Below, piece by piece: positions 55,115 through 64,000 of a stretch of DNA of 64,000 nt (within the stretch, counting starts at the first letter, position 1; each line of letters opens with the position of its first letter). The stretch spans positions 3,153,864 to 3,217,863 of the forward strand of contig NZ_CP038273.1 of the NCBI RefSeq assembly GCF_004571175.1, in the 5' to 3' direction. The notes under the pieces are model-generated. The model did not search any database. It saw nothing but the letters and a program-made list of their open reading frames with translations, and was not told the DNA's origin. Origin of the DNA: Legionella israelensis. Its GTDB lineage: Bacteria; Pseudomonadota; Gammaproteobacteria; Legionellales; Legionellaceae. The translations under genes were made by a program, and so were the position numbers.

Positions 55115-57588
55115 TAGCTGACAACCAAATTAATGAGCTGGCGATGTGCAACAACAATGGTTTTTTTAATGGTTTTACCTTGGATATAAGGCTGTGCCTT
55201 CTGCTTTGCTTGTTCAATAAGCTCATCTTCAGTAGCTTCAGTACTTGCCGTAAATTGAGTCCTTAATTTGCCGTTGACCTGAATGATAAATTCAATTTCC
55301 TCTGTTTTTAGTGCGCTTTTATCGACTTTTGGCCATGGAGCATCAATAATGGCTTTTTCAAATCCAAGCTGCTGCCATACATGATGACAAATATGAGGCG
55401 TGATGGGGGCTAAAAGCCTTAACAGGATACTGAAACTGGAATGAATAAAGTAGCGGTCTTCTTCTGTTTCAATGGAATAAGCCGTGATTTCATTAAATAA
55501 TTTCATGCATCCTGAAACCACGGTGTTAAATTGATTACGTTCATAATCCTGATTAACTTGTCCTAAAATTTGATGGACAAGAAGGCGAGATTTTTTTAAA
55601 CGACTATCTGTGGCTTGCCAGTCAATAGATGCATTTCCATCAAAAATGGCATCATTGACTTCCGTAATGATATTTTGATGTTCATAGGCATAACCCCACA
55701 AGCGCTTCAGAAAGCGGTAGGCCCCTTCAACAGCCGTATCAGACCATTCAAGCGATTGATCCGGCGGGGCGGCAAACATGATGAATAATCGGGCGGTATC
55801 TGCACCATAAGTGTCAATCAACTGATTGGGATCCACGACATTGCCAATCGATTTTGACATTTTATGTCCATCTTTGAGCACCATTCCCTGAGTTAGCAAG
55901 GCTTTAAAAGGCTCATCCGAATTAACCAGACCTTCATCTCTCATTAATTTATGGAAAAAACGAGCATAGAGTAAATGCATAACCGCATGCTCAATACCGC
56001 CGATATACTGGTCAACTGGGGTCCAGTATTTCGCACGGTCGTCAAGCATGGCATTATCCTGGTTTTTACAGGCAAATCGGGCATAATACCAGGAAGACTC
56101 AACAAAGGTATCGAAAGTATCGGTTTCTCGAACGGCATCCTGTCCACATTTAGGACATTCAACGTGTAAAAACTCAGGACATTGCAATAAAGGGGAACCG
56201 CTTCCAGTGAATTCCACGTTTTCTGGCAGAATGACGGGCAGTTGATCGATAGGAACGGGCACTACTCCGCACTCCTCGCAATTAATCATAGGGATAGGAG
56301 TACCCCAGTAACGTTGACGGGACACTCCCCAGTCACGTAAGCGGTAATTTACCGTTGCCTTGCCCATTTCCTGTTCTTCCAGATATGAAGTGATGGCAGA
56401 AATTGCTTCGGAAGAAGGAAGTCCGTCAAATTGTTCAGAATTGATTAAAATGCCTTCGCCCGTATAGGCTGACTGTTTTAAGTTATGTTGTACATCATCC
56501 TTTGGCTGAATCACTTGTTTGATAGGAAGATTGTATTTATGAGCAAATTCCCAATCTCTCTGGTCGTGAGCAGGAACAGCCATAATGGCTCCTGAACCGT
56601 ACTGCATTAAAACAAAATTGGCAACCCATATAGGAAGCTCTTCCCCAGTTATTGGGTGAACAGCAGAATAGCCTGTGTTGACACCGCGTTTTTCCAGTGT
56701 TGCCAGTTCTGCTTCTGCCATTTTTATGCCATGGCACTCTTTTAGAAATTTTTGAACGTCTTCATTATTTTGAGCGGCTTCCTTGGCAATAGGGTGATCA
56801 GGTGCAACAGCTAGAAATGTTGAGCCTAACAAAGTATCTGGTCGTGTTGTATAAATTTTTAGTTTTTTAGGAAAGTTCTTGACCTGGAAATAAATTTTAG
56901 TACCGTACGAGCGTCCTATCCAATTACGCTGCATTTGTTTAACCTGTTCTGGCCATTTATTTAACTCATCCAGTGAGTCAAGAAGCTCATCGGCATAGGC
57001 AGTAATTTTTATAAACCACTGGGATATTTCTTTATGTTCAACTAAAGCACCAGAACGCCACCCGCGACCCTCAACAACCTGTTCGTTAGCTAACACGGTT
57101 TGATCAACAGGATCCCAATTGACAATGGCATTTTTTTTATAAACCAGTCCTTTTTCAAAAAGACGGATAAAAAACCACTGTTCCCAACGATAATATTCAG
57201 GATTACAAGTGGTAATTTCTCTTTTCCAGTCGTAAGCATTCCCTAAACGAAGGAATTGCTTTCTCATGGCTTCAATGTTTTCCGCAGTCCATTTTGCAGG
57301 GGGAATATCATGTTTGATAGCCGCATTTTCAGCTGGTAAACCAAAAGCATCCCAACCGATAGGTTGCAGAACGTTTTTCCCTAGGGCACGCTGATAGCGT
57401 GATATGACATCACCGAGTGTATAGTTCCTTACATGCCCCATGTGTAACGTACCGCTGGGATAAGGAAACATGGATAAGCAATAGAATTTTTCTTTATTTA
57501 AATCTTCTATGACATTAAAACTCTGTTTTTTTTGCCAGAATTGTTGAGCTTGCTCTTCAATTTCTTGTGGTTTGTAGCTGTTATCCAT
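55114..57588 (-). CDS. leuS: Leucyl-tRNA synthetase
   Basis: The 824-residue class I synthetase has the HIGH variant HMGH (FPYPSGTLHMGHVRNY), the editing-domain threonine-rich region (KIYTTRPDTLLGSTF), and KMSKS (GHKMSKSIGNVV). The C-terminal anticodon-binding domain ends in NGKLRTQF. It is of normal length. Head of lptE-holA-nadD. Confidence 0.96.
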   Translation of the reverse strand: MDNSYKPQEIEEQAQQFWQKKQSFNVIEDLNKEKFYCLSMFPYPSGTLHMGHVRNYTLGDVISRYQRALGKNVLQPIGWDAFGLPAENAAIKHDIPPAKWTAENIEAMRKQFLRLGNAYDWKREITTCNPEYYRWEQWFFIRLFEKGLVYKKNAIVNWDPVDQTVLANEQVVEGRGWRSGALVEHKEISQWFIKITAYADELLDSLDELNKWPEQVKQMQRNWIGRSYGTKIYFQVKNFPKKLKIYTTRPDTLLGSTFLAVAPDHPIAKEAAQNNEDVQKFLKECHGIKMAEAELATLEKRGVNTGYSAVHPITGEELPIWVANFVLMQYGSGAIMAVPAHDQRDWEFAHKYNLPIKQVIQPKDDVQHNLKQSAYTGEGILINSEQFDGLPSSEAISAITSYLEEQEMGKATVNYRLRDWGVSRQRYWGTPIPMINCEECGVVPVPIDQLPVILPENVEFTGSGSPLLQCPEFLHVECPKCGQDAVRETDTFDTFVESSWYYARFACKNQDNAMLDDRAKYWTPVDQYIGGIEHAVMHLLYARFFHKLMRDEGLVNSDEPFKALLTQGMVLKDGHKMSKSIGNVVDPNQLIDTYGADTARLFIMFAAPPDQSLEWSDTAVEGAYRFLKRLWGYAYEHQNIITEVNDAIFDGNASIDWQATDSRLKKSRLLVHQILGQVNQDYERNQFNTVVSGCMKLFNEITAYSIETEEDRYFIHSSFSILLRLLAPITPHICHHVWQQLGFEKAIIDAPWPKVDKSALKTEEIEFIIQVNGKLRTQFTASTEATEDELIEQAKQKAQPYIQGKTIKKTIVVAHRQLINLVVS

Positions 57589-57673
57589 GATGTAAAAAAT
57601 CGTTTTAAATTAAACAGGGTTGGTAAGAATACCGTCTCTTGTCTTTTGCAGCAATAGCTTAATACTATGGTTT

Positions 57674-59248
57674 TCATTTAATTTTCAATAATAAGCTAAA
57701 AATTAAAATTAAAAAACAAAAAATGATTGCCGGTTTATCGCCCCAAATAATCCATGGTGTAGTACCGGTTGCACTGTAAATAGCAGATTGTAAAACACCG
57801 GAACTAAAAGGCGGAAGACTATCTATTACGGTACCTTTCTCATTAATGATAGACGACAATCCGTCATTATTGGCAATCACCTGAAATCGGCCGGTTTGTA
57901 AAGACAGCACTCGTGCCATTTGAATTTGCTGGTAGCTTGCCAGCGAATGGCCAAACCAGCCGTTATCACTGACCGAAATGATCCAGCGGGCTTCAGGCAT
58001 TTGCTGACGCAAAAGTGAGGGGTAGGCGATTTCATAACAAATCAAACTGGCAACTGGCATATGCTTGATGCGAATAGAAGGCTGCTTGAATGGACCCGGT
58101 ATCAAACCAGGTTCTGGCAGCATCAACAGCTTATTGACTGAGCGAAAAAGCGCCGGTATATACTCACCAAAAGGAACCAAATGACGTTTAGAATATTCTC
58201 CGCTGGCCTTGCCTAACGTGATGATAGAATTACTGTATGCCATTTCTTCTTCTGTAGATTGTAATATGCCTAAAACAACGGCTGTTTTCGCTGTTTTCGC
58301 TTTTTTATCAATGGACTGTAAAAAATCTTCTACATATGAACCAGGCAGAGGAATAGCGGATTCCGGCATCACAATGAGGTCTTTGCCCAGATACTTTTCT
58401 GTCTTTTCTTGGTAATGGTTTAAAATTTGCCAGAAAAGACTCTCATCCCACTTATCACGCATTGATAAATTGGCTTGTATAATGGCTGTTGTAAGTGGCT
58501 GCTCCGCTAATCTGGTCCATTGAATGGATTTAAGCAAAAGCGGAAATATTAATAACGCGACGAAAACTGCCAGATAAATGTATCGCTTAACTCCATTTTT
58601 TCTCATGGAATTTGCCAATAAGCTAGCAGAAAAACAGGTGATAAAACTAAGTCCATAAGAGCCAATCACTGGGGCTAAAAATTTTAAGGGTACGTCTATT
58701 TGGCTGGTGCCTGCCAATAGCCAGGGGAATCCGGTGAAAAGAGTTGCCCGAGAAAATTCACTGATACACCATAAGGCACTAAAAATGAGGCCCGAGATAA
58801 GAGGATTTTTTTTGTTTCCGATAAAGTAAAAAACAGAACCAGTAAAGGCCACATAACAGGATAAATAGAGAATAAATATAAACGTCACACATCCTGAGAG
58901 AATGTAATTTAAATGGCCATAATCATGAACACTGATAATGACCCATGACACGCCCAGTCCAAAAAGTCCAATACCGTAGCTCAAACTCGCAAGAACGGTT
59001 TGCTTAAATGAAGTTTCCTGAACAAGATAGGCATAAAAAAAAGCCAAACTTAAAAGAGTCAGTCCTGGATAATTAAAAGGTGAGTATCCCAGCGGAAAAA
59101 GTAATCCTGCTAAAAACAGTTTGCAAGATGAGTTTTGAAGGGCATATATAGACGTCTGACGGAGATAATGTCCAGCGTTGGTTAATGATTTCATACAATA
59201 ATCATGATTTAAAAAAGGAAAGATAAGATAGCTTAATGATAAGATCAA
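57674..59248 (-). CDS. lnt: Apolipoprotein N-acyltransferase
   Basis: The protein is up to 524 residues; a Met 18 codons in (59194) gives the more typical roughly 506. About seven N-terminal membrane helices precede a periplasmic nitrilase-like domain with the catalytic triad Glu (VMPESAIPLPGS), Lys (YSKRHLVPFGEYIP) and Cys (SLICYEIAYP). It adds the third acyl chain to lipoproteins such as LptE next door. It lies upstream of leuS as in other gammaproteobacteria. Confidence 0.93.
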   Translation of the reverse strand: MILSLSYLIFPFLNHDYCMKSLTNAGHYLRQTSIYALQNSSCKLFLAGLLFPLGYSPFNYPGLTLLSLAFFYAYLVQETSFKQTVLASLSYGIGLFGLGVSWVIISVHDYGHLNYILSGCVTFIFILYLSCYVAFTGSVFYFIGNKKNPLISGLIFSALWCISEFSRATLFTGFPWLLAGTSQIDVPLKFLAPVIGSYGLSFITCFSASLLANSMRKNGVKRYIYLAVFVALLIFPLLLKSIQWTRLAEQPLTTAIIQANLSMRDKWDESLFWQILNHYQEKTEKYLGKDLIVMPESAIPLPGSYVEDFLQSIDKKAKTAKTAVVLGILQSTEEEMAYSNSIITLGKASGEYSKRHLVPFGEYIPALFRSVNKLLMLPEPGLIPGPFKQPSIRIKHMPVASLICYEIAYPSLLRQQMPEARWIISVSDNGWFGHSLASYQQIQMARVLSLQTGRFQVIANNDGLSSIINEKGTVIDSLPPFSSGVLQSAIYSATGTTPWIIWGDKPAIIFCFLILIFSLLLKIK

Positions 59249-59278
59249 GTTATCCTTTAACGGCTTATATAATAATCG

Positions 59279-60682
59279 TCAATGAGGGACTAAATTATCA
59301 TCTTTCTCTTTTTGCTCTTCCGGTTCAAGATAGGAACGGCCAACGATAGAGCAAAGCTTTTTTTTATCCTCAATTCCAAGGTAAGCTGCAAGGGCTTCCA
59401 ACGGGTTATAATATTCCTCCTCATCTGATGAACTCATATCGAAAACGTTATTGTTTTGTGTTCTTTCGTTTTCAAAAGGGCAGTTCTCATCGATTTCCCA
59501 ATTATCAACGACAGCTATATAAAGGCTATTCAAAAGATTTTTTCCTTGCTTGATCTTTTCTAATAAATCTTTCTCATCCTCATCTCTTGGCAAAGATAAG
59601 AGGGATAAAGCATAACCTTTCCATCCTGTTATTTTTGTTTTTGCTTTTTTAGGCGCTATGATTGAAAATGATTCATAACAGGTATGTATATAATTTATTA
59701 AATCTCTTTGGTATTGTTGAAAACTTTGAGGAAATTGAGCATTAATAAATAACCACTCCAGGCATTGGAGTTTACTTGCCACTGCTTTAGCTTCATCACA
59801 ATATTCCTCGCTTAGCTTGAACAGACTGCCCGTTTCACTCGATAAAATTTCATATTCCTGGGGTGGTATGGTCCAGTATAATTCGACATCAGGGTCGTTC
59901 CAGTCTCTGTAACATACCATTTCTCCTGAACGTTTTGTATGTTTGCGAAGAGGGCCTGTGCTGTGTAAAAGTATCTTTTCCATCTTGCCACTGTATCGTG
60001 GAATATTGGGGTGCTTGCCGTTTTCGCTTAAACGATCAATTTGTTGTTGCGTTAAGATCCCTTTCAATAAATTTAAGGCTTGAGTTTTACAAGTATATGA
60101 ACCTTTAAGTGAAGGGCCCCATAAGCCCATGAAAGGATTTAGTTGAAAAGAAAAATTTACTTGAAAAGGTTTTAATCGAGGTTCGGTTTGATTGTCATGC
60201 GCTTGCGCTTTTTCTAACGCATAGATATGGGGGGACAAATGTTCATAAGAATAGAGTCGTGTTTTTTGACTGGGTTTATCCGAGAGATGCAACGGTTTAA
60301 TTTTTTCTTTGATGGCTTTTTCCTGAGCATTGATCATGTCCCTGCATTTTTTTTGAAGGGCTTCAAACTTCTCCTTACTAAGTTCAAAAGTTACGCCATG
60401 AAGTCCTTTCCCTAAATCCAGAAAACGAAGCTCTTCAGACCGTAATATGCCGTGATTTCCGTTGAAATCTATATCCAGCCCCAGTTTAATTTTAAATTGA
60501 CTTATCCATGAGTTTCGCTGAGTGGAAGGAACTCCATAATAGCCGAAATGATCAACAACTCGCATTTTCCTGCTATTAACATCCAGTTCCGATAACAAAA
60601 GTAAGCTGTGCCAAAGAGGATTGCTTCCTGCCTCCTGATCCATCGCGCAAAAAGTGACTGCATATTTTTTTCTTTCTCCCAT
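59279..60682 (-). CDS. Large orphan protein, candidate Dot/Icm effector
   Basis: I do not recognise this 467-residue protein. GAGG lies 4 nt before its ATG. No signal peptide or membrane helix is evident. The N-terminal 230 residues look alpha/beta, with many aromatic residues (LNPFMGLWGPSLKGSY). The C-terminal 100 residues are acidic (SSSDEEEYYNP, LEPEEQKEKDD), resembling E-block Dot/Icm signals. It is a single gene divergent from a lysine catabolism operon. Size, isolation and acidic tail suggest an effector, by inference only. Confidence 0.5.
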   Translation of the reverse strand: MGERKKYAVTFCAMDQEAGSNPLWHSLLLLSELDVNSRKMRVVDHFGYYGVPSTQRNSWISQFKIKLGLDIDFNGNHGILRSEELRFLDLGKGLHGVTFELSKEKFEALQKKCRDMINAQEKAIKEKIKPLHLSDKPSQKTRLYSYEHLSPHIYALEKAQAHDNQTEPRLKPFQVNFSFQLNPFMGLWGPSLKGSYTCKTQALNLLKGILTQQQIDRLSENGKHPNIPRYSGKMEKILLHSTGPLRKHTKRSGEMVCYRDWNDPDVELYWTIPPQEYEILSSETGSLFKLSEEYCDEAKAVASKLQCLEWLFINAQFPQSFQQYQRDLINYIHTCYESFSIIAPKKAKTKITGWKGYALSLLSLPRDEDEKDLLEKIKQGKNLLNSLYIAVVDNWEIDENCPFENERTQNNNVFDMSSSDEEEYYNPLEALAAYLGIEDKKKLCSIVGRSYLEPEEQKEKDDNLVPH

Positions 60683-60926
60683 AATGCCTCACTGGTTAAG
60701 GTTATTATGCATACAGTACAAAGTATTTTTCAGATATGAAAGACGTTTTTGGTGTTTTTAGTAAGTTCTGTTTTTATTTTTAAGAGCCTATCATGTTCAA
60801 AATAAAAGTAAATCAGGAAAAAAATAAATCGAAATGAGCTTCTTATGAAGTTAATTGCATTTAGGAGTGTTCAAATCCTATGGATTTAGTGTAGGATTAT
60901 GTTCGTTTTACAAAGGAGATGGATGT

Positions 60927-62015
60927 ATGTATAACGTAATGATAACTGGAGCGGGAAAAATTGGGAGTTTAATTGCCTGTATGTTGGCTGATAGCGGAGA
61001 CTATCAGGTTCATTTGGCTGACCTTGAATTTAATAATTCCGATGTTGCTCGTCTGCTGAAAGCTATGCCTCAAATTAAAACAGTAGCTTTAGATGTAAGC
61101 AACCGAGAATTAACACAAGCCTATCTTAAAAAACATCAGATCATTTCTGTGGTATCAAGTCTTCCTTATTTTTTGAACACTTATGTAGCCGAAGCCGCAA
61201 AAGTAGCCGGTGCGCATTATTTCGATCTTACTGAAGATACGTCCGTTACCACGGACGTTAAGAAAATTGCTGCTGGCGCAAAAACGGCTTTTTTGCCTCA
61301 GTGCGGTTTGGCTCCTGGATTTATCAGCATAGCTGCAAACAGTCTCATGCAAGAATTTGACGAATGTTACCATGTAAAATTACGCGTTGGAGCATTGCCG
61401 CAGCGGGCAAGTAATGCTTTGCATTATTCATTAACCTGGTCTACCGAAGGTGTGATCAATGAATATGGTAACCCTTGTTTTGGTATTGAAAACGGTGAGC
61501 CTGCTGTATTAACACCCCTGGAGGGATTGGAATCTATTCAGATTGACGGTTGTGAATACGAAGCCTTTCATACTTCAGGAGGACTTGGAAGCCTCGCAGA
61601 AATCTATGCTGGTAAAGTGAAGAGCATGAATTATAAAACCATGCGATATCCTGGTCATTGCGAAAAAATGCGTGTTTTAATGAATGATCTAAAATTAAAT
61701 GAAGATAGGGCAACTTTAAAGCGCATCCTTGAAAATGCTATCCCCAAGACGTATCAGGATATAGTCGTGGTCTATGTGACGGTCGAAGGTATAAAAAACA
61801 ATGAGTTGATAGAGAAAAGCTATGTGAAAAAAATCTATCCGGCAGTTATTCAGGGTCTTGAGTGGTCTGCCATTCAGGTGAGTACGGCTTCAGGTGTGTG
61901 TGCGGTCGCTGATCTGGTTTTGGGGCAGGCTAATGAATATCAGGGCTTGGTGCTTCAGGAAAAATTCCAGTTAACTGACATCCTGGCTAATCGCTTCGGT
62001 CAATATTACGCTTAA
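60927..62015 (+). CDS. Saccharopine/lysine dehydrogenase-like oxidoreductase
   Basis: The protein has 362 residues from ATG 60927, set by AAAGGAG 8 nt upstream; an in-frame start at 60855 would put 24 residues before the Rossmann fold. The NAD(P) motif is GAGKIGSLIACML. Further features are SLPYFLNTYVAEAA and the second domain with GLAPGFISIAANSLM and LRVGALPQR, typical of lysine 6-dehydrogenase and saccharopine reductase. The next gene, 9 bp on, is an ALDH7 enzyme acting on aminoadipate semialdehyde. Lysine oxidation at the epsilon carbon is the likely role. Confidence 0.78.
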   Translation: MYNVMITGAGKIGSLIACMLADSGDYQVHLADLEFNNSDVARLLKAMPQIKTVALDVSNRELTQAYLKKHQIISVVSSLPYFLNTYVAEAAKVAGAHYFDLTEDTSVTTDVKKIAAGAKTAFLPQCGLAPGFISIAANSLMQEFDECYHVKLRVGALPQRASNALHYSLTWSTEGVINEYGNPCFGIENGEPAVLTPLEGLESIQIDGCEYEAFHTSGGLGSLAEIYAGKVKSMNYKTMRYPGHCEKMRVLMNDLKLNEDRATLKRILENAIPKTYQDIVVVYVTVEGIKNNELIEKSYVKKIYPAVIQGLEWSAIQVSTASGVCAVADLVLGQANEYQGLVLQEKFQLTDILANRFGQYYA

Positions 62016-62024
62016 GAGGTATGT

Positions 62025-63545
62025 ATGGATTTACTTAATCGATTAGGTATAAAGAACCTAAATCCTGGCGCATTCAGCGGGCAAGGCTGGCATGCCACGC
62101 CAGGTCATTCAACTTTGGTTTCTTTTTCCCCGGCGAATGGTGAAAAACTGGCGGAAGTCGCCACTTGTTCCCGGCAGGATTATGAAACCGTGATTTTACG
62201 TGCTGAAAAGGCTTTTAAAGCCTGGCGTGTGATTCCTGCCCCTAAAAGAGGGGAAGTGATTCGCCAGATAGGTTTGGCCTTACGAGAACATAAGGATGCT
62301 TTGGGAAGTCTTGTTTCTCTTGAAATGGGTAAGTCAAAGCAAGAAGGTGATGGTGAAGTGCAGGAAATGATTGATATTGCAGATTTTGCAGTCGGTCAAT
62401 CCCGCATGCTCTATGGCAAAACCATGCATTCGGAACGACCCAATCATCGTCTCTATGAGCAATGGCATCCTTATGGTATTGTCGGTGTCATTTCTGCCTT
62501 TAATTTCCCTGTGGCTGTCTGGTCCTGGAATGCTTTCATCTCGGCAATATGTGGGAATATCACTTTGTGGAAACCATCGGCAAAGACTCCTTTATGCGCC
62601 ATAGCAGTACAACATATCTGCAATAAAGTTTTGCAGGAAAATAATTGTCCTGAGATTTTTGGATTGATTATTCCGGAGTCACACGAAATAGCAGACACCA
62701 TGGTTAATGATACCCGTATTCCTCTTGTTTCCTTTACCGGTTCAACATCCGTTGGCCGGCAGGTCGCGATGAAGGTGGCTGCCCGGCTCGGTAAATCCAT
62801 CCTCGAACTTGGTGGAAATAATGCCATTATTCTGGATAAATCAGCCGACTTAGAATTGGCTGTGCCTGCTATTGTGTTTGGTGCAGTAGGTACAGCAGGA
62901 CAACGCTGTACGACAACCCGCCGATTATTTGTTCATGAATCCATGTATCAGGATGTGGTAAAGCGCTTACAGCACGCCTATGAGCAGGTAAGTATTGGCG
63001 ATCCATTGGATACGAAGAATCTTATGGGTCCTTTAATTGATCAACAGGCCGTGGAGCAGTATAAAAAAGCCATATCCCGCATTAAACAAGCTGGTGGCCA
63101 AATCGCGTTTGGCGGTAACACAGTAGATATGCCTGGTTATTTTGTTCAACCGACACTGGTTACAGAAGTGCAAAATCACTGGGATATTGTTCAGGAAGAA
63201 ACGTTTGCTCCTATTTTGTATGTGATGTCCTATCGTAATCTGGAAGAAGCCATAGAGATGCAAAATGCCGTTCCCCAAGGTTTGTCTTCAGCATTGTTCA
63301 CCCAAAATCTTAAAAGTGCGGAGCGTTATTTAAGTGCAGAGGGCAGTGATTGTGGACTGGCGAATGTGAATATAGGAACTTCCGGGGCTGAAATTGGCGG
63401 TGCTTTTGGGGGTGAGAAAGATACCGGGGGTGGGCGTGAATCTGGGTCTGATGCCTGGAAAGCCTACATGCGCCGACAAACCAATACCATAAACTGGGGT
63501 GACACATTGCCTCTAGCTCAGGGCATTCAATTTAATCTAGCCTGA
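62025..63545 (+). CDS. ALDH7-type aldehyde dehydrogenase (aminoadipate semialdehyde)
   Basis: The 506-residue aldehyde dehydrogenase has the N-terminal [15 protein letters not shown], catalytic Glu in [11 protein letters not shown] and Cys in [13 protein letters not shown]. The C-terminal [25 protein letters not shown] is diagnostic of the ALDH7 (antiquitin/AmaB) class. ALDH7 oxidises 2-aminoadipate semialdehyde to 2-aminoadipate. Paired with the preceding gene it forms a two-step lysine breakdown module. Confidence 0.9.
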   Translation: MDLLNRLGIKNLNPGAFSGQGWHATPGHSTLVSFSPANGEKLAEVATCSRQDYETVILRAEKAFKAWRVIPAPKRGEVIRQIGLALREHKDALGSLVSLEMGKSKQEGDGEVQEMIDIADFAVGQSRMLYGKTMHSERPNHRLYEQWHPYGIVGVISAFNFPVAVWSWNAFISAICGNITLWKPSAKTPLCAIAVQHICNKVLQENNCPEIFGLIIPESHEIADTMVNDTRIPLVSFTGSTSVGRQVAMKVAARLGKSILELGGNNAIILDKSADLELAVPAIVFGAVGTAGQRCTTTRRLFVHESMYQDVVKRLQHAYEQVSIGDPLDTKNLMGPLIDQQAVEQYKKAISRIKQAGGQIAFGGNTVDMPGYFVQPTLVTEVQNHWDIVQEETFAPILYVMSYRNLEEAIEMQNAVPQGLSSALFTQNLKSAERYLSAEGSDCGLANVNIGTSGAEIGGAFGGEKDTGGGRESGSDAWKAYMRRQTNTINWGDTLPLAQGIQFNLA

Positions 63546-63617
63546 TTTGGTATTTGCAGGTCATTATTTTGACCTGCATTTCGGAGATCAACAACGTTCA
63601 TAAAAGAGAGGATATAA

Positions 63618-64000
63618 ATGACAAAGGAAGCCTTTTTCATAAGGAAAGTGGCAATTCTCGGTGCAGGTGTGATGGGTGCGCAGATTGCAGCTCATTGTGT
63701 CAATGCCGGTTTTGAAACGCTGTTGTTTGATTTGGCCGCAAAAGAAAAGGAGAAAAACCAACTTGTACATCAGGCGATCGCTCATTTGAATAAACTGAAA
63801 CCGGTGCCTTTAGCAACAGCCTTTACCGGCGATTTATTACAGGCGCGCAACTATGATGAGCATCTCGATGATCTTGGTGAGTGTGATTTAATTATTGAAG
63901 CGATCGCAGAGCGCATGGACTGGAAAGAAGATCTTTACCGTCGGATTTACCCAACACTAAACAAAAATTCCATTTTAGTCAGCAATACATCAGGATTAAG
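63618..64000 (+). CDS. 3-hydroxyacyl-CoA dehydrogenase, 5' part
   Basis: The gene starts at ATG 63618 behind GAGAGGA and runs off the window. The visible 127 residues contain the NAD-binding fold of FadB-type dehydrogenases: VAILGAGVMGAQIAAHCVNAG, a strand ending LLFDLAA, and CDLIIEAIAERMDWKEDLY. It follows the ALDH7 gene after 72 bp. It could continue lysine/fatty acid catabolism or begin a beta-oxidation operon. Confidence 0.88.
   Translation, partial: MTKEAFFIRKVAILGAGVMGAQIAAHCVNAGFETLLFDLAAKEKEKNQLVHQAIAHLNKLKPVPLATAFTGDLLQARNYDEHLDDLGECDLIIEAIAERMDWKEDLYRRIYPTLNKNSILVSNTSGL

Noticed and set aside
1..64000. CRISPR arrays, rRNA genes, prophage modules
   Set aside because: No regularly spaced direct repeats, no rRNA sequence and no phage structural or integrase genes were seen.

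Overview
The window looks like a chromosomal segment of a low-GC gammaproteobacterium of the Legionella type. The core gene content and order are gammaproteobacterial: tolQRAB, leuS-lptE-holA-nadD, accD-folC-dedD-cvpA and a type II secretion gspDE pair. Scattered among these are proteins with eukaryote-like domains: a U-box, a soluble Ser/Thr kinase and a RasGEF-like domain. There are also large orphan proteins with Glu/Lys-rich C-termini. That mix is the usual signature of a Dot/Icm effector-carrying intracellular bacterium. The assignment rests on my reading of protein motifs, not on a database search.

Layout. Positions 1-5.2 kb: the 3' end of a U-box protein gene, then ygfZ, sdhE, a ygfX-like gene, an ECF sigma factor and a Cache-type class III nucleotide cyclase. 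Positions 5.3-10.7 kb: ruvB-tolQRAB, without pal, and an S1/P1 nuclease. Positions 10.9-14.1 kb: a three-gene 2-oxoacid dehydrogenase operon (E1 alpha, E1 beta, E2). Positions 14.3-16 kb: a candidate effector with two tandem 14-3-3-like motifs, divergent from pabB and a CoA-type Nudix gene. Positions 18-22.4 kb: an amino acid permease and acnA. Positions 22.4-27.1 kb is an accessory stretch. It holds a membrane-hairpin protein, a complete IS256-family element with inverted repeats and an 8-bp target duplication, a RasGEF-like protein whose promoter region the IS entered, a His-rich secreted protein and a cold-shock protein.

Positions 27.5-36.6 kb: a single purine operon, purL-purM-purQ-purC-purF-purD-purN. 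Here PurL is the small form and PurQ carries a C-terminal extension that reads as two PurS-like repeats. Together these would rebuild the split FGAM synthase. Positions 36.6-42 kb: a 14-bp perfect inverted repeat element, a LegK-like kinase, and gspE/gspD. Positions 42-46.8 kb: tRNA-Met, a DegP-like protease, pgeF, rluD and miaB. Positions 46.9-49.3 kb: an MFS transporter and an L,D-transpeptidase. Positions 49.5-53 kb: accD-folC-dedD-cvpA, whose usual neighbour purF lies in the purine operon instead. Positions 53-59.2 kb: nadD, holA, lptE, leuS and lnt. Positions 59.3-60.7 kb: another candidate effector. Positions 60.9-64 kb: a lysine-dehydrogenase-like gene, an ALDH7-type dehydrogenase and the start of a 3-hydroxyacyl-CoA dehydrogenase gene. 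The first two would convert lysine to 2-aminoadipate.

The points most worth a second look are the PurQ-PurS-PurS fusion, the IS256 insertion that may supply a hybrid promoter to the RasGEF-like gene, the tandem 14-3-3-like motifs, the U-box and kinase proteins, and the palindromic element after purN.
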